Origin: Deltaproteobacteria bacterium
Lineage (GTDB): Bacteria > Desulfobacterota > Syntrophia > Syntrophales > UBA5619
Reading direction: 5' to 3'
Assembly (NCBI GenBank): GCA_021372695.1
Contig: JAJFTY010000144.1
Location: forward strand, 1-19,256
Length of the DNA: 19,256 nt
Positions 1 to 8,240 of the stretch are shown one piece after another. A program made the translations under genes and the position numbers. The notes under the pieces are model-generated. The model was not told the origin of the DNA. It did not search any database and saw only the letters and a list, made by a program, of their open reading frames with translations. The stretch's first letter is position 1. Every line of letters starts with the position of its first letter.

Positions 1-109
<109 letters not shown>

Positions 110-182
110 ATAATTTATGGTTTAATCATGGTGCACTCAGCTTTGGACTTCACAATATGCAGTTGCCGCCATTATCGAGATA

Positions 183-301
<119 letters not shown>

Positions 302-311
302 TAAATTGAAG

Positions 312-344
312 GCCCCTTCCTGGAAATGGAAGGGGCTTTTTTTT
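312..344 (+). terminator. Intrinsic terminator of the rRNA operon
   Basis: A perfect 9-bp GC-rich stem, GCCCCTTCC (312-320) with GGAAGGGGC (328-336), encloses a 7-base loop and is followed by eight T residues (337-344). It lies just after 5S rRNA and should separate rRNA transcription from yebC. Confidence 0.95.
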
Positions 345-346
345 AT

Positions 347-375
347 TTTACTCCGCCATGGGCTTGTGCTATGAA
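347..375 (+). promoter_or_regulatory. Candidate sigma-70 promoter for the yebC-ruvCAB-queH operon
   Basis: TTTACT (347-352, 4 of 6 to the -35 consensus) is followed after 17 bases by TATGAA (370-375, 4 of 6 to the -10 consensus). A TG lies one base upstream of the -10, giving an extended -10 element. The start would be near 382, about 42 bases before the yebC ATG. The terminator immediately upstream makes an own promoter likely, but this assignment rests only on motif matching. Confidence 0.4.
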
Positions 376-423
376 GGCGCAGCACTTTTGAAATAAAATA
401 AATAAATACAGGAGATAAAGGTC

Positions 424-1179
424 ATGTCTGGGCATTCCAAATGGAGCACGATCAAGCGGAAGAAGGGTGCCATCGACTCGAAACGCGGCAAGATCTTCAC
501 GAAATTGATCAAGGAGATCACGCTCGCGGCCAGACTGGGGGGCGGCGACCTCGAGGGAAACTCCCGCCTGAGGCAGGCCATCATGGCAGCCAAGGAAGAG
601 AACATGCCCAAGGACAACATCGACCGGGCCATTAAGAAGGGTACCGGGGATCAGGCCGGCGCCGCTGCTTACGAGGAGACGACGTACGAAGGGTACGGCC
701 CGGGCGGGGTTGCGGTGATCATCGATGTCATGACCGACAACAAGAACCGAACGGTTGCGGAAATCAGGCATATCCTCTCCAAACAGGGCGGAAACCTGGG
801 TGAGAATGGCTCCGTGGCCTGGATGTTCGACAAGAAGGGGAGCATCGTATTCGACAAAAAGGCGGTTCCCGAAGATGAACTGATGGAACTCGCGCTCGAC
901 GCCGGTGCGGACGATGTCCGGGATCAGGAGAGCGAATGGGAGGTGATCATGGACCCCAACGCTTTCGAGGCCGTGAAGAAGGCGATCGACCAGAAGGGCT
1001 GGAAGTATCTGGAAGCGCGCGTCGGCAAGATTCCCCGGACCACGATCAAACTGGATGCGAACCGCGCGGAGCAGATGCTGAAGCTGATGGAGAAACTGGA
1101 GGACAACGACGACGTTCAGAACGTCTACGCCAACTTCGACATTCCCGATGATGTGATGGAGAAACTGAGCCAGCAGTAG
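424..1179 (+). CDS. yebC: YebC/PmpR (TACO1) family translation-associated regulator
   Basis: The protein has 251 residues, the usual length of the family. It opens with the hallmark [13 protein letters not shown] (residues 2-14), followed by the AARLGGGD and [15 protein letters not shown] blocks (around 35-75) and the TYEGYGPGG segment (around 88-96). YebC proteins were long annotated as DNA-binding transcription regulators. More recent work on the family links them to the ribosome and relief of polyproline stalling, so the role in this organism is open. The ATG is well placed behind AGGAGA (410-415) with 8 bases of spacing. It is the first gene of the cluster with ruvC, ruvA and ruvB, an arrangement seen in many bacteria. 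Confidence 0.97.
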   Translation: MSGHSKWSTIKRKKGAIDSKRGKIFTKLIKEITLAARLGGGDLEGNSRLRQAIMAAKEENMPKDNIDRAIKKGTGDQAGAAAYEETTYEGYGPGGVAVIIDVMTDNKNRTVAEIRHILSKQGGNLGENGSVAWMFDKKGSIVFDKKAVPEDELMELALDAGADDVRDQESEWEVIMDPNAFEAVKKAIDQKGWKYLEARVGKIPRTTIKLDANRAEQMLKLMEKLEDNDDVQNVYANFDIPDDVMEKLSQQ

Positions 1180-1229
1180 GTTAGGGGAGCGGTTCCCGTG
1201 GGGAGAGCAGGATCGGTGGCCAGACCAGC

Positions 1230-1727
1230 GTGAAAAGAGCAGGGACGTTCAGGGTATTGGGCATCGATCCGGGCAGCCACGTGACGGGGTACGGTGTCGT
1301 CGAATACGCAGAGAGCACGCTCCGGTGTGTGTTGCATGGCGAGATCAAGCCCGCACGGGGCGTCTCCCTCTCCTCATGCCTGCAGACCATCTGCGGCGGA
1401 ATTCAGGAAGTGATCGGCCGGACAGCGCCGGCAGCCATGGCGATCGAGGACATCTTCTACGGGAAAAACGTCCGGAGTCTGATCAAGCAGGGCCATGTCC
1501 GCGGGGTGGCGGTCTGGGCCGGGGCGGATGGTGGCCTGCCGGTTTACGAATACAGCCCGTTGGAGATCAAGAAGGCCGTCGTGGGTTACGGCCGCGCGGA
1601 AAAGGCACAGGTCCAGATGATGGTCCGCGCCATCCTGAATCTCCCGGAACTTCCGCCGCCCGATGCGGCGGACGCGCTCGCCGCAGCGATCTGCCATATC
1701 CATTTTCGAAAGGCGGATCCCGTATAA
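1230..1727 (+). CDS. ruvC: Holliday junction resolvase RuvC
   Basis: RuvC is the endonuclease that cuts four-way junctions after RuvAB branch migration. The protein has 165 residues, close to the E. coli length. The four acidic catalytic residues of the RNase H-like fold are present: D13 in LGIDPG, E73 in AIEDIFYGKN, and D145 and D148 in PPPDAADAL, with spacing like that in E. coli RuvC. The start is GTG at 1230, since the family begins only a few residues before the first beta strand (FRVLGIDPG). The ribosome binding site is weak. It lies 50 bases after yebC, and its TAA is one base before the ruvA ATG, which suggests coupled translation. Confidence 0.97.
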   Translation: MKRAGTFRVLGIDPGSHVTGYGVVEYAESTLRCVLHGEIKPARGVSLSSCLQTICGGIQEVIGRTAPAAMAIEDIFYGKNVRSLIKQGHVRGVAVWAGADGGLPVYEYSPLEIKKAVVGYGRAEKAQVQMMVRAILNLPELPPPDAADALAAAICHIHFRKADPV

Positions 1728-1728
1728 G

Positions 1729-2334
1729 ATGATTGCCCGACTGAGCGGAATTCTCATCCAGAAATCGGCCACCCAGTGCATCGTGGATGTCCACGGTGCG
1801 GGCTATCGTGTGGTCGTGCCCCTGAGCACCTTCTATGAACTGCCCGAAGCCGGAGAGCCCGTTGTCCTCCAGATCCACACCCACGTCCGCGAGGACGCCA
1901 TCCACCTCTACGGATTCTATTCAGAGGAGGAGCGTGAGGTCTTTCAACTGATGATCTCCGTGAGCGGCATCGGCCCCAAGCTCGCGGTCAACGTCCTTTC
2001 CGGCATCTCGGCTGCGGAGTGGGCCCGGGCGGTGGCCACGGACGATCTGAAGCGACTGACCGGAATCCCCGGCGTGGGCCGGAAGACCGCGGAACGGATG
2101 ATCCTCGAGTTGAAGGAGAAGGCGGTGAAGTTCGGCAGTGAAACTTCACCGGTGGGAGTCCCGACGGTTCATACGGGGGAGCAGGTGAAGGACGATGCCC
2201 TTTCCGCGCTCGTGAACCTGGGCTACAAGGGGTCGTCGGCCAGAGAGGCCGTCGAACGGATCATCAGGGAGGCGCCGGAGCCCCTGCCCCTCGACCGGAT
2301 TCTGAAGAAGGCGCTCCGGATCCTGGCCGGATAG
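1729..2334 (+). CDS. ruvA: Holliday junction branch migration protein RuvA
   Basis: RuvA forms a tetramer that holds the Holliday junction flat and loads the RuvB motor. The protein has 201 residues. It begins with the OB-fold strand MIARLSGIL and carries two helix-hairpin-helix motifs: SVSGIGPKLA (around 77-86) and GIPGVGRKTAERMI (around 112-125). A linker (about 133-155) leads to the small C-terminal domain that contacts RuvB (DDALSALVNLGYKG, 155-168). The ATG at 1729 was chosen although the frame is open from 1663, because the upstream part overlaps ruvC and the family starts at MIARL. It lies one base after the ruvC stop. Confidence 0.97.
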   Translation: MIARLSGILIQKSATQCIVDVHGAGYRVVVPLSTFYELPEAGEPVVLQIHTHVREDAIHLYGFYSEEEREVFQLMISVSGIGPKLAVNVLSGISAAEWARAVATDDLKRLTGIPGVGRKTAERMILELKEKAVKFGSETSPVGVPTVHTGEQVKDDALSALVNLGYKGSSAREAVERIIREAPEPLPLDRILKKALRILAG

Positions 2335-2449
2335 GCCATATGAGACCTTTGAACATGGCGATCCCTCTGCGCGCTGGATATAGAATTGGAGGCGGAGCCC
2401 TATTGGTCGAACGGGGTGCTGTCCCCGATGAAATGATGGAAGGCAGGAC

Positions 2450-3499
2450 GTGAAAAAATCCGATTCCGTGAACATAGCCGCGAAGAACCCTCTGACGGTT
2501 CCCCAGGGGCTTGATGAGGACGAAGGGTTTGACGTTTCGCTTAGGCCGAAGAGCCTCTCCGAGTATATCGGCCAGGAGAAGATCAAACGGAACCTCTCGG
2601 TCTTCATCGAGGCGGCCAGAAAGCGTGCGGAGTCGCTCGACCATGTCCTGCTCTACGGTCCTCCCGGGCTCGGGAAAACGACCCTCGCCTACATCATGGC
2701 CAGGGAAATGGGGGTGGACATCAAGGTGACCTCGGGTCCCGTGATCGAGCGTCCGGGAGACCTCGCCGCCATTCTGACGAATCTGCATGAAAACGACGTT
2801 CTCTTCATCGATGAGATCCACCGCCTGTCCCATGTCGTAGAGGAGATCCTCTATCCGGCGATGGAAGATTTCCACATCGATATCCTCATCGGCCAGGGCC
2901 CTTCCGCGAGGTCGATGAAGCTGGAGATCCCGAAATTCACCCTCATCGGTGCCACGACCCGGGCGGGACTTCTGACTTCGCCGCTGCGCGACCGCTTCGG
3001 GATGAGTTTCCGGTTCGAATTCTATACGCCGGAGGAACTGGCGGTCATCATCCGCCGGTCGGCGAAGATCCTCTCCGTGGACATCATCGATGAAGGAGCG
3101 GCCGAGATGGCCTGTCGCTCCCGCGGGACGCCGCGAATCGCCAACCGTCTGCTCCGCAGGGTCCGGGATTTCGCCCAGGTCAAGGCGGACGGCCGGATTA
3201 CCCGGGATGTGGCGACGACAGCCCTCGCGATGTTCGAGGTGGACGAAAAGGGTTTCGATCACATGGACCGCACCATCCTGCTGACGGTGATCGACAAATT
3301 CGACGGCGGGCCGGTCGGGATCGACAACCTCTCTTCGGCGATCGGTGAAGAGAGGGCGACCATCGAGGATGTCTACGAGCCCTATCTGATCCAGGAGGGC
3401 TACCTGCAGCGGACGGCGCGGGGGCGGATTGCGACGAGGCGGGCCTACGAACATTTCAGCCGGCAATGGGTCGCCTCCGCCCAGAAGGAGCTCTTCTGA
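2450..3499 (+). CDS. ruvB: Holliday junction branch migration ATPase RuvB
   Basis: RuvB is the hexameric AAA+ motor that drives branch migration with RuvA. The protein has 349 residues. Visible motifs are Walker [10 protein letters not shown] (70-78), Walker B LFIDEIH (118-124), sensor 1 GATTRAG (167-173), an arginine-finger region LRDRFG (179-184) and sensor 2 [12 protein letters not shown] (226-237). The C-terminal winged helix contains [15 protein letters not shown] (286-300). The start is GTG at 2450, preceded by GGAAGGCAGG. Unlike the rest of the cluster it is separated from the gene before it by a 115-base gap that holds a 37-codon open frame ending across the GTG. Its stop overlaps the likely queH start. 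Confidence 0.98.
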   Translation: MKKSDSVNIAAKNPLTVPQGLDEDEGFDVSLRPKSLSEYIGQEKIKRNLSVFIEAARKRAESLDHVLLYGPPGLGKTTLAYIMAREMGVDIKVTSGPVIERPGDLAAILTNLHENDVLFIDEIHRLSHVVEEILYPAMEDFHIDILIGQGPSARSMKLEIPKFTLIGATTRAGLLTSPLRDRFGMSFRFEFYTPEELAVIIRRSAKILSVDIIDEGAAEMACRSRGTPRIANRLLRRVRDFAQVKADGRITRDVATTALAMFEVDEKGFDHMDRTILLTVIDKFDGGPVGIDNLSSAIGEERATIEDVYEPYLIQEGYLQRTARGRIATRRAYEHFSRQWVASAQKELF

Positions 3500-4047
3500 G
3501 AATCCTGCTTCATATATGCTGCGCCCCATGTACGATCTATCCGTTGCGGATCCTGAAGGGGGAGGGCAGCGAGATCCGCGGCCTCTTCTACAACCCCAAC
3601 ATCCACCCCTATCTGGAGTATCAAAAGCGCCTCGATACACTGATGTCGTACGCCGGTGAGGAAGGGCTTACGGTCATCCGGGAGGAGGCCTATCCGATCG
3701 AGGCATTCCTGCGGCAGGTCGTCTTCCGGGAGGAGGAGCGCTGCCGCTTCTGCTACCGGATCCGGCTTTTCGAAGCGGCGCGGATTGCCCGGGAGGGGAG
3801 CTTCGACGCCTTTACGACGACCCTCCTCTACAGCCGTTACCAGAAACATGATCTGATCCGGCAGATCGGCGAGGAGGCGGCCGCGGCCCAGGGGAATCCC
3901 TTCCTCTATCGGGACTTCCGCGAAGGGTGGTCCGAAGGGGTTCGGGTTTCGAAGGAGAGGGGGATGTACCGGCAGCCTTACTGCGGGTGCATCTTCAGCG
4001 AAAGGGAGCGGTACTTCCCGACGGCCGGGAAGAAAAGAGAAGGATGA
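3466..4047 (+). CDS. queH: Epoxyqueuosine reductase QueH
   Basis: QueH is the non-orthologous replacement of QueG and catalyses the last step of queuosine synthesis on tRNA, reduction of epoxyqueuosine. The protein shows the family cysteine pattern: HICCAPC (C18, C19, C22), CRFC (C93, C96) and YCGC (C173, C175), which bind the iron-sulfur cluster and iron. It also has LYSRYQKHD (121-129) and a FREGW segment (151-155). The only in-frame ATG is at 3466, inside ruvB. A CTG at 3496 overlaps the ruvB stop as CTGA, has AAGGAG (3485-3490) five bases upstream, and gives the usual family N-terminus ([12 protein letters not shown]). The CTG is therefore probably the true start, and the protein would then be 183 residues. 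It ends the yebC operon. Confidence 0.93.
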   Translation: MGRLRPEGALLRILLHICCAPCTIYPLRILKGEGSEIRGLFYNPNIHPYLEYQKRLDTLMSYAGEEGLTVIREEAYPIEAFLRQVVFREEERCRFCYRIRLFEAARIAREGSFDAFTTTLLYSRYQKHDLIRQIGEEAAAAQGNPFLYRDFREGWSEGVRVSKERGMYRQPYCGCIFSERERYFPTAGKKREG

Positions 4048-4067
4048 ATCGGCAGGGTAGATGAAAT

Positions 4068-4086
4068 CGCGTGGAAATTCCGCGCG
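4068..4086. promoter_or_regulatory. Palindrome upstream of lpxC, candidate enhancer or operator
   Basis: CGCGTGGAA-A-TTCCGCGCG is a 19-base dyad with one mismatched pair out of nine. Its centre is about 188 bases upstream of the start predicted for the sigma-54 promoter at 4238-4254, within the range at which bacterial enhancer-binding proteins act. No T run follows, so it does not look like a terminator. The binding protein is unknown; the NtrX-like protein encoded at 8287-9681 is one candidate. Confidence 0.4.
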
Positions 4087-4104
4087 CGAAACCCGCTTGA
4101 AAGG

Positions 4105-4124
4105 GTGTGTCGCTTCCAACACAC
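4105..4124. promoter_or_regulatory. Second dyad upstream of lpxC
   Basis: GTGTGT (4105-4110) and ACACAC (4119-4124) form a perfect 6-bp inverted repeat with an 8-base spacer. The centre is about 150 bases upstream of the predicted sigma-54 start. It could be a regulator half-site pair or a weak hairpin in the queH 3' region; no T run follows. Confidence 0.3.
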
Positions 4125-4237
4125 TCTCGGCCGCGTATCGGCTTGAAAAGAGGGAAGGAATGAGGAAGGCTCGGTATAGTGAGTCTGTTTTTAAATAGTT
4201 AGAGTTCATCGTTGATTTGTGGAATTGATGGCCGTGG

Positions 4238-4254
4238 CTGGTATGGATATTGCT
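4238..4254 (+). promoter_or_regulatory. Candidate sigma-54 (RpoN) promoter of lpxC
   Basis: CTGGTATGGATATTGCT matches the sigma-54 consensus YTGGCACGRNNNTTGCW at 12 of 14 specified positions. The invariant GG (4240-4241) and GC (4252-4253) are spaced by exactly 10 bases. Transcription would start near 4265, 22 bases before the in-frame ATG at 4287 and 49 before the ATG at 4314. The upstream stretch 4181-4230 is AT-rich compared with the rest of the window, as is common where DNA bends between enhancer and promoter. The sequence match is clear; activity is an inference. Confidence 0.6.
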
Positions 4255-4313
4255 CGAATCAAAAATACCCTGCCGACAAGGCTTCAATGAATAGAGGATC
4301 GGAACTTAGCCCC

Positions 4314-5261
4314 ATGTTTTTACAGAGAACAGTTAAGAACGAGATTTCGTGCAGAAGTATCGGATTACATTCCGGAAGGAAGGTCGGGATGGTGATCCGG
4401 CCGGCAGGTCCGGATGAGGGCATCGTCTTCGTCCGCACGGACCTCTCGGGAAACAACCGGATCAAGGCGGGCGTTCACAACGTCACGGGCACGATACTGG
4501 CAACGACCCTCGGTCTCAATGGCGTCACAGTCTCCACGGTGGAGCACCTGATGTCCGCGTTCAGCGGCATGGGCGTAGACAATGCGGTGGTCGAAGTGGA
4601 CGCTCCCGAGGTGCCGATCATGGATGGCAGCGCCCGCCCCTTCGTCGATCTCCTTAAGGATGTCGGCACGCGGGTCCAGGGCAGAGGGAAGAAGCTCCTG
4701 GTCATCAATGAGGAAATTTCCGTTTCGGAAGGGGAGGGAACGGCCATGTTTGTTCCGTCCCAGGAATTCCGGATCACCTACAAGATCGATTTCCCCCACC
4801 CGTCCATCGGCGTGCAGTCGTATGAGATGACCATGTCGGATGTCTCCTACGAGCAGGAGATCTGCGCGGCGAGGACCTTCGGCTTTCTGAAGGATGTCGA
4901 ATATCTTCAGGCCAAGGGCCTGGCCCTGGGGGGATCCCTGAAGAACGCCGTCGTCCTGGATGACCGCAGGATCCTCAACAAGGAAGGTCTCCGGTTCCCG
5001 GACGAGTTTGTGAAACACAAGATCCTCGACGCCATCGGCGACCTTTCCCTGCTGGGGATACCGATCATCGGCCATTTCATCGCCGATAAGTCGGGCCATC
5101 GCCTGAACAACCTGCTCCTGAAAGAGCTCCTGAGGCGGGAGGAGTGCTGGACGCTGGTGAGCCGCTTCAGCAAGGAGGGGGTGTTGAACGAACTGAAGTC
5201 GTTGCGCGTGCCGTCGCTCAGGGTTCTCGATGCCGCTCCGGCCTCTCCGCTGCCGGTCTGA
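4314..5261 (+). CDS. lpxC: UDP-3-O-acyl-N-acetylglucosamine deacetylase LpxC
   Basis: LpxC is the zinc amidase of the committed step of lipid A synthesis in the cytoplasm. From ATG 4314 the protein has 315 residues (E. coli 305). The N-terminus MFLQRTVKNEIS and the GLHSG motif (17-21) fit the family. Zinc ligands H78, H235 and D239 and the catalytic E77 and H262 align with E. coli H79, H238, D242, E78 and H265 at a constant offset of one or three. An in-frame ATG at 4287 adds nine residues and is possible. The frame is open from 4212, but that start would lie upstream of the predicted sigma-54 transcript. The C-terminal tail beyond residue 300 is proline- and alanine-rich and probably unstructured. 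Confidence 0.97.
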   Translation: MFLQRTVKNEISCRSIGLHSGRKVGMVIRPAGPDEGIVFVRTDLSGNNRIKAGVHNVTGTILATTLGLNGVTVSTVEHLMSAFSGMGVDNAVVEVDAPEVPIMDGSARPFVDLLKDVGTRVQGRGKKLLVINEEISVSEGEGTAMFVPSQEFRITYKIDFPHPSIGVQSYEMTMSDVSYEQEICAARTFGFLKDVEYLQAKGLALGGSLKNAVVLDDRRILNKEGLRFPDEFVKHKILDAIGDLSLLGIPIIGHFIADKSGHRLNNLLLKELLRREECWTLVSRFSKEGVLNELKSLRVPSLRVLDAAPASPLPV

Positions 5262-5275
5262 AGCCCATTCCGATC

Positions 5276-5302
5276 CCCGCCCTTTCACCTCGGTCGGGCG
5301 GG
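5276..5302 (+). terminator. GC hairpin after lpxC, possible weak terminator
   Basis: CCCGCCC (5276-5282) and GGGCGGG (5296-5302) form a perfect 7-bp stem with a 13-base loop, 15 bases after the lpxC stop. There is no T run, so it is at best a factor-dependent or leaky terminator or a 3'-end stabiliser. Confidence 0.3.
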
Positions 5303-5323
5303 CGCGCAAACCGCAAATAGACC

Positions 5324-5352
5324 TTGCTTTTTGATTCCCACTCTCTTACTAT
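5324..5352 (+). promoter_or_regulatory. Candidate sigma-70 promoter for the DUF4390-ntrY-ntrX genes
   Basis: TTGCTT (5324-5329) and TACTAT (5347-5352) are separated by 17 bases. The start would be near 5359, leaving a leader of about 80 bases. That leader contains a small 6-bp hairpin ACCCCA/TGGGGT (5400-5405 with 5414-5419) just before the AAGG (5429-5432) ribosome binding site. The block is AT-rich in a GC-rich neighbourhood, which supports a promoter. Confidence 0.45.
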
Positions 5353-5440
5353 ACCCGCCAAACACCCAACATAACAAAAAAATTGATCATTTACGGTAAA
5401 CCCCACCGGAAAATGGGGTAAGGAAACCAAGGTAATCCGA

Positions 5441-5998
5441 ATGGTGAAACGGACCGTCATTTTTCTCATCTTTTCAATCCTGCTTCTCTTCACACCACGG
5501 CTTCATGCTGAGAACGCCGGCATCCGCGACCTTTTCGTTTCGAACAATACGAGCCATGTGCTCGTCTATGCGCGGGTGACGAACTGCTTCACGAAGGATA
5601 TCGAACAGGCCATCCTGGCCGGCGTTCCGACCACGTTCACCATTCTCCTGGATCTCTATCAGGAGCGTTCCCACTGGATGGACAAGAAACTCGCCCGGAC
5701 GACCGTCAGCCACACGATCAAGTATGACAACGTCAAGAAACTATTCCTGGTTTCGGTCAACGGGGAAAAGGAGCCGACCGCCTTCCCGGATTTCGAAGGC
5801 GCCAAACGGGCGATGGCCGACGTGAGCGGCGTACCGATCGCGCAGCTCAAGGCGCTCAGAAGAAACGAATACTATTACGTCGAGGTCAAGGCGATGATGG
5901 ACAAGGTCCGGCTCCCCTTGTACCTGGAGTATGTCTTTTTCTTCGTCTCCCTCTGGGATTTTGAAACGGGCTGGTACAAGGAGAGGTTCTTCTACTGA
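5441..5998 (+). CDS. DUF4390 family secreted protein
   Basis: The protein has 185 residues and starts with a clear signal peptide: VKR, a hydrophobic stretch at about 5-18, and a likely cleavage after LHA (residue 23). The mature part is a mixed alpha/beta domain. Features I recognise as typical of DUF4390 proteins are the early VYARVTNCFT segment (around 42-51), the FTILLDLYQER strand (66-76) and a hydrophobic C-terminus rich in aromatic residues (EYVFFFVSLWDFETGWYKE, about 163-181). The biochemical function is unknown. The stop TGA shares one base with the ATG of the next gene (TGATG), so it is translationally coupled to the NtrY-like kinase. A role in periplasmic sensing for that kinase is an inference from context. 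Confidence 0.85.
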   Translation: MVKRTVIFLIFSILLLFTPRLHAENAGIRDLFVSNNTSHVLVYARVTNCFTKDIEQAILAGVPTTFTILLDLYQERSHWMDKKLARTTVSHTIKYDNVKKLFLVSVNGEKEPTAFPDFEGAKRAMADVSGVPIAQLKALRRNEYYYVEVKAMMDKVRLPLYLEYVFFFVSLWDFETGWYKERFFY

Positions 5999-8223
5999 TG
6001 AAAAGGGTCCTGAAGCCAGTTCCGATCGATATCCACGAGGCGAAGAGAAGGAAGCGCGAGAGGATCATCATCTTCGTGACGGTGCTCCTGATCGCGGTCA
6101 TCACCTATCTCGAAAGCCGGGTTTTCCGCGGCGAGGCCGTTGTCTTGCCCGTCTCCGGCAACGTGCTGATCTTCGGCCTGATCAACGTCAACATCATCCT
6201 GATCATCCTGCTGATCTTTCTGATCGTCCGGAATCTCGTCAAACTGATCTACGAGCGGCGGCGCGGGATCGTCGGTTCGAAACTCAGGACCCGGCTTGTC
6301 GCAGCTTTCGTCAGCCTGTCGCTCATCCCGACCACCCTGCTGTTCCTGGTGTCGATCAACTTCCTCTCCTACAGCATCGACAACTGGTTCAGCATCCGGA
6401 TTGAGGATGCCCTGAACCGGACCCTCGAAGTCGCACAGATCTACTACCAGCAGTCGGCGGACCAGGCGAAGTACTATGCCCGCCAGCTCAGCACCGATAT
6501 CACCAAGAACGCCCTGTACGAGGGGAACAAGTTTCTTTATCTGAAGGCGCTGGTCGAGGGGAGGCACAGGTCCTACAAGCTCAACATGCTCGAGGTCCAC
6601 ATCGAGAACCAGAAGGACAATGTCGTGGTCCGCGACCGGGAATATCCCCAGATGGTCCCCAAGCCGCTTTCCGCCAAGGGTAGGGAGGATGTGTACGCCG
6701 GCCGGGAGCTGACCACGATCGAACAGGCCGGAAACGGCGACCTCATCCGCGGCGTCTCCCCGATCTATTCGGCCGCCAGCACGAAAGAGGTTATCGGGTT
6801 CGTCATGGCCAGCTACTACTTTCCGGTCGGCATGGTGGACAAGATCAACGTGATCTCCAAGACATCCGAAGAGTACCGGCAGTTGACGCTGCTGAAGACG
6901 CCGATCAAGATCGGCTACATCATTACGCTGTTCGTCGTGATGCTGCTGATCATCTTTTCGGCCACCTGGTTCGGCCTTTACCTTGCGAAAGGGATTACGG
7001 TGCCGATCCAGGATCTGGCCGAGGCGACCAGGAGGATCGCGCAAGGGGACCTGAATCATCAGATCGACATCGTCGCGGATGATGAGATCGGGGTTCTTGT
7101 GACCTCCTTCAACCAGATGACGAACGACCTCAAACGGAGCAAGCAGGGTTGGGAGCAGGCCAATCTGGACCTGGATCAGCGGCGAAACTACACGGAAACG
7201 ATTCTCCGCAACATCTCGGCCGGCGTGATCTCCGTCGACGGAAACGGCGTCATCACGACCATCAACCGGGCGGCGGAGAAGATGCTCGGCATCCGCGTCC
7301 AGAAGGTCCTGAACCGGCGGTATGAAGAGGTCCTCATTCCCGACCACCGCGCTCTGGCCGCGGAGGTGCTCCGGGAGTTGCGGGAGTCCGGCGAGGGGTT
7401 CATCGACAAGCAGATCGATCTCACCCTGCGGGACAAGGCCATGACGATCCTCATGACCGTCACGCTCATCTGCGACGACGAGGGGAAGGAGATGGGCCTG
7501 GCGGTGGTGTTCGAGGACCTCACCCAGCTGCAGCGGGCGGAGCGGGCTGCGGCCTGGCGGGAGGTCGCCCGGCGGATGGCCCATGAGATCAAGAATCCCC
7601 TGACGCCGGTTCAGCTTTCGGCGCAAAGACTCCAGAAGAAATATGGCGACCGGCTGGGCGAGGATGACGGCGTCTTCAAGGAGTGCACCAAGACCATCAT
7701 CGACCAGGTCGACGTCCTGAAGAATCTGGTGAATGAATTTTCCCGCTATGCGCGGTTGCCGGTGACGAGCCTGGCCATTCACGACCTCAATGAGGTGATC
7801 CGCGACTCCGTCATCCTCTTCCAGGATGCCCACAAGGATATCGGGTTCGACTTCCGGCCGGGCGCCGACATTCCGAAACTGATGATCGATCCTGACCAGA
7901 TCCGCCGGGTGTTGGTCAACCTGCTCGACAACGCCGTGACGGCGGTGGGCCCGAAAGAGGGCCGGATCGAGATCCGGACCTCATGCAGCGAGGACGGGAG
8001 GATGGCGCGAGTCGACGTGGCCGACAACGGATGTGGCATTCCGCCGGGATATAAGGTAAAGATGTTCGAACCCTATTTTTCCACGAAGCGATCGGGAACG
8101 GGCCTGGGGCTGGCCATCGTCAGTTCCATCATTGAGGATCATCATGGCCGGGTCGGCGTGGCGGATAACCACCCCCGGGGAACGATCGTGACCTTCGAAC
8201 TGCCCCTTCCCGAAAAGGTCTAG
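5998..8223 (+). CDS. ntrY: NtrY-like membrane sensor histidine kinase
   Basis: The protein has 741 residues. It has transmembrane segments at about 23-40, 57-78 and 103-122, a periplasmic sensor region at about 125-300 and a fourth membrane segment at about 304-326. A HAMP domain follows (about 327-380), then a PAS domain (about 397-505). The dimerisation/phosphoacceptor domain has H529 in MAHEIKNPLTP. The ATPase domain has the N box NLLDNA (641-646), DNGCGIP (676-682) and GTGLGLAI (700-707). This order (two hydrophobic hairpins, HAMP, PAS, HisKA, HATPase) is that of NtrY. It would autophosphorylate in response to an unknown envelope signal and pass phosphate to the regulator downstream. AAGGAGAGG (5978-5986) lies inside the DUF4390 gene. 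The symbol rests on architecture only. Confidence 0.88.
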   Translation: MKRVLKPVPIDIHEAKRRKRERIIIFVTVLLIAVITYLESRVFRGEAVVLPVSGNVLIFGLINVNIILIILLIFLIVRNLVKLIYERRRGIVGSKLRTRLVAAFVSLSLIPTTLLFLVSINFLSYSIDNWFSIRIEDALNRTLEVAQIYYQQSADQAKYYARQLSTDITKNALYEGNKFLYLKALVEGRHRSYKLNMLEVHIENQKDNVVVRDREYPQMVPKPLSAKGREDVYAGRELTTIEQAGNGDLIRGVSPIYSAASTKEVIGFVMASYYFPVGMVDKINVISKTSEEYRQLTLLKTPIKIGYIITLFVVMLLIIFSATWFGLYLAKGITVPIQDLAEATRRIAQGDLNHQIDIVADDEIGVLVTSFNQMTNDLKRSKQGWEQANLDLDQRRNYTETILRNISAGVISVDGNGVITTINRAAEKMLGIRVQKVLNRRYEEVLIPDHRALAAEVLRELRESGEGFIDKQIDLTLRDKAMTILMTVTLICDDEGKEMGLAVVFEDLTQLQRAERAAAWREVARRMAHEIKNPLTPVQLSAQRLQKKYGDRLGEDDGVFKECTKTIIDQVDVLKNLVNEFSRYARLPVTSLAIHDLNEVIRDSVILFQDAHKDIGFDFRPGADIPKLMIDPDQIRRVLVNLLDNAVTAVGPKEGRIEIRTSCSEDGRMARVDVADNGCGIPPGYKVKMFEPYFSTKRSGTGLGLAIVSSIIEDHHGRVGVADNHPRGTIVTFELPLPEKV

Positions 8224-8240
8224 ACGGCGATTGGGATCGC

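Noticed and set aside
2264..3640. 458-codon minus-strand open frame opposite ruvB
   Set aside because: Antisense to ruvB, which is complete. No recognisable product.
4212..4313. N-terminal extension of lpxC by 34 residues
   Set aside because: The family starts at the MFLQRT-like segment, and the predicted sigma-54 promoter lies inside the extension, so at least the part before 4287 is unlikely to be translated.
5992..7833. 613-codon open frame on the minus strand opposite the NtrY-like kinase gene
   Set aside because: It is antisense to a clearly conserved kinase gene. Its product is rich in D, R, Q and H with no recognisable domain, as expected from the complement of GC-rich codons.
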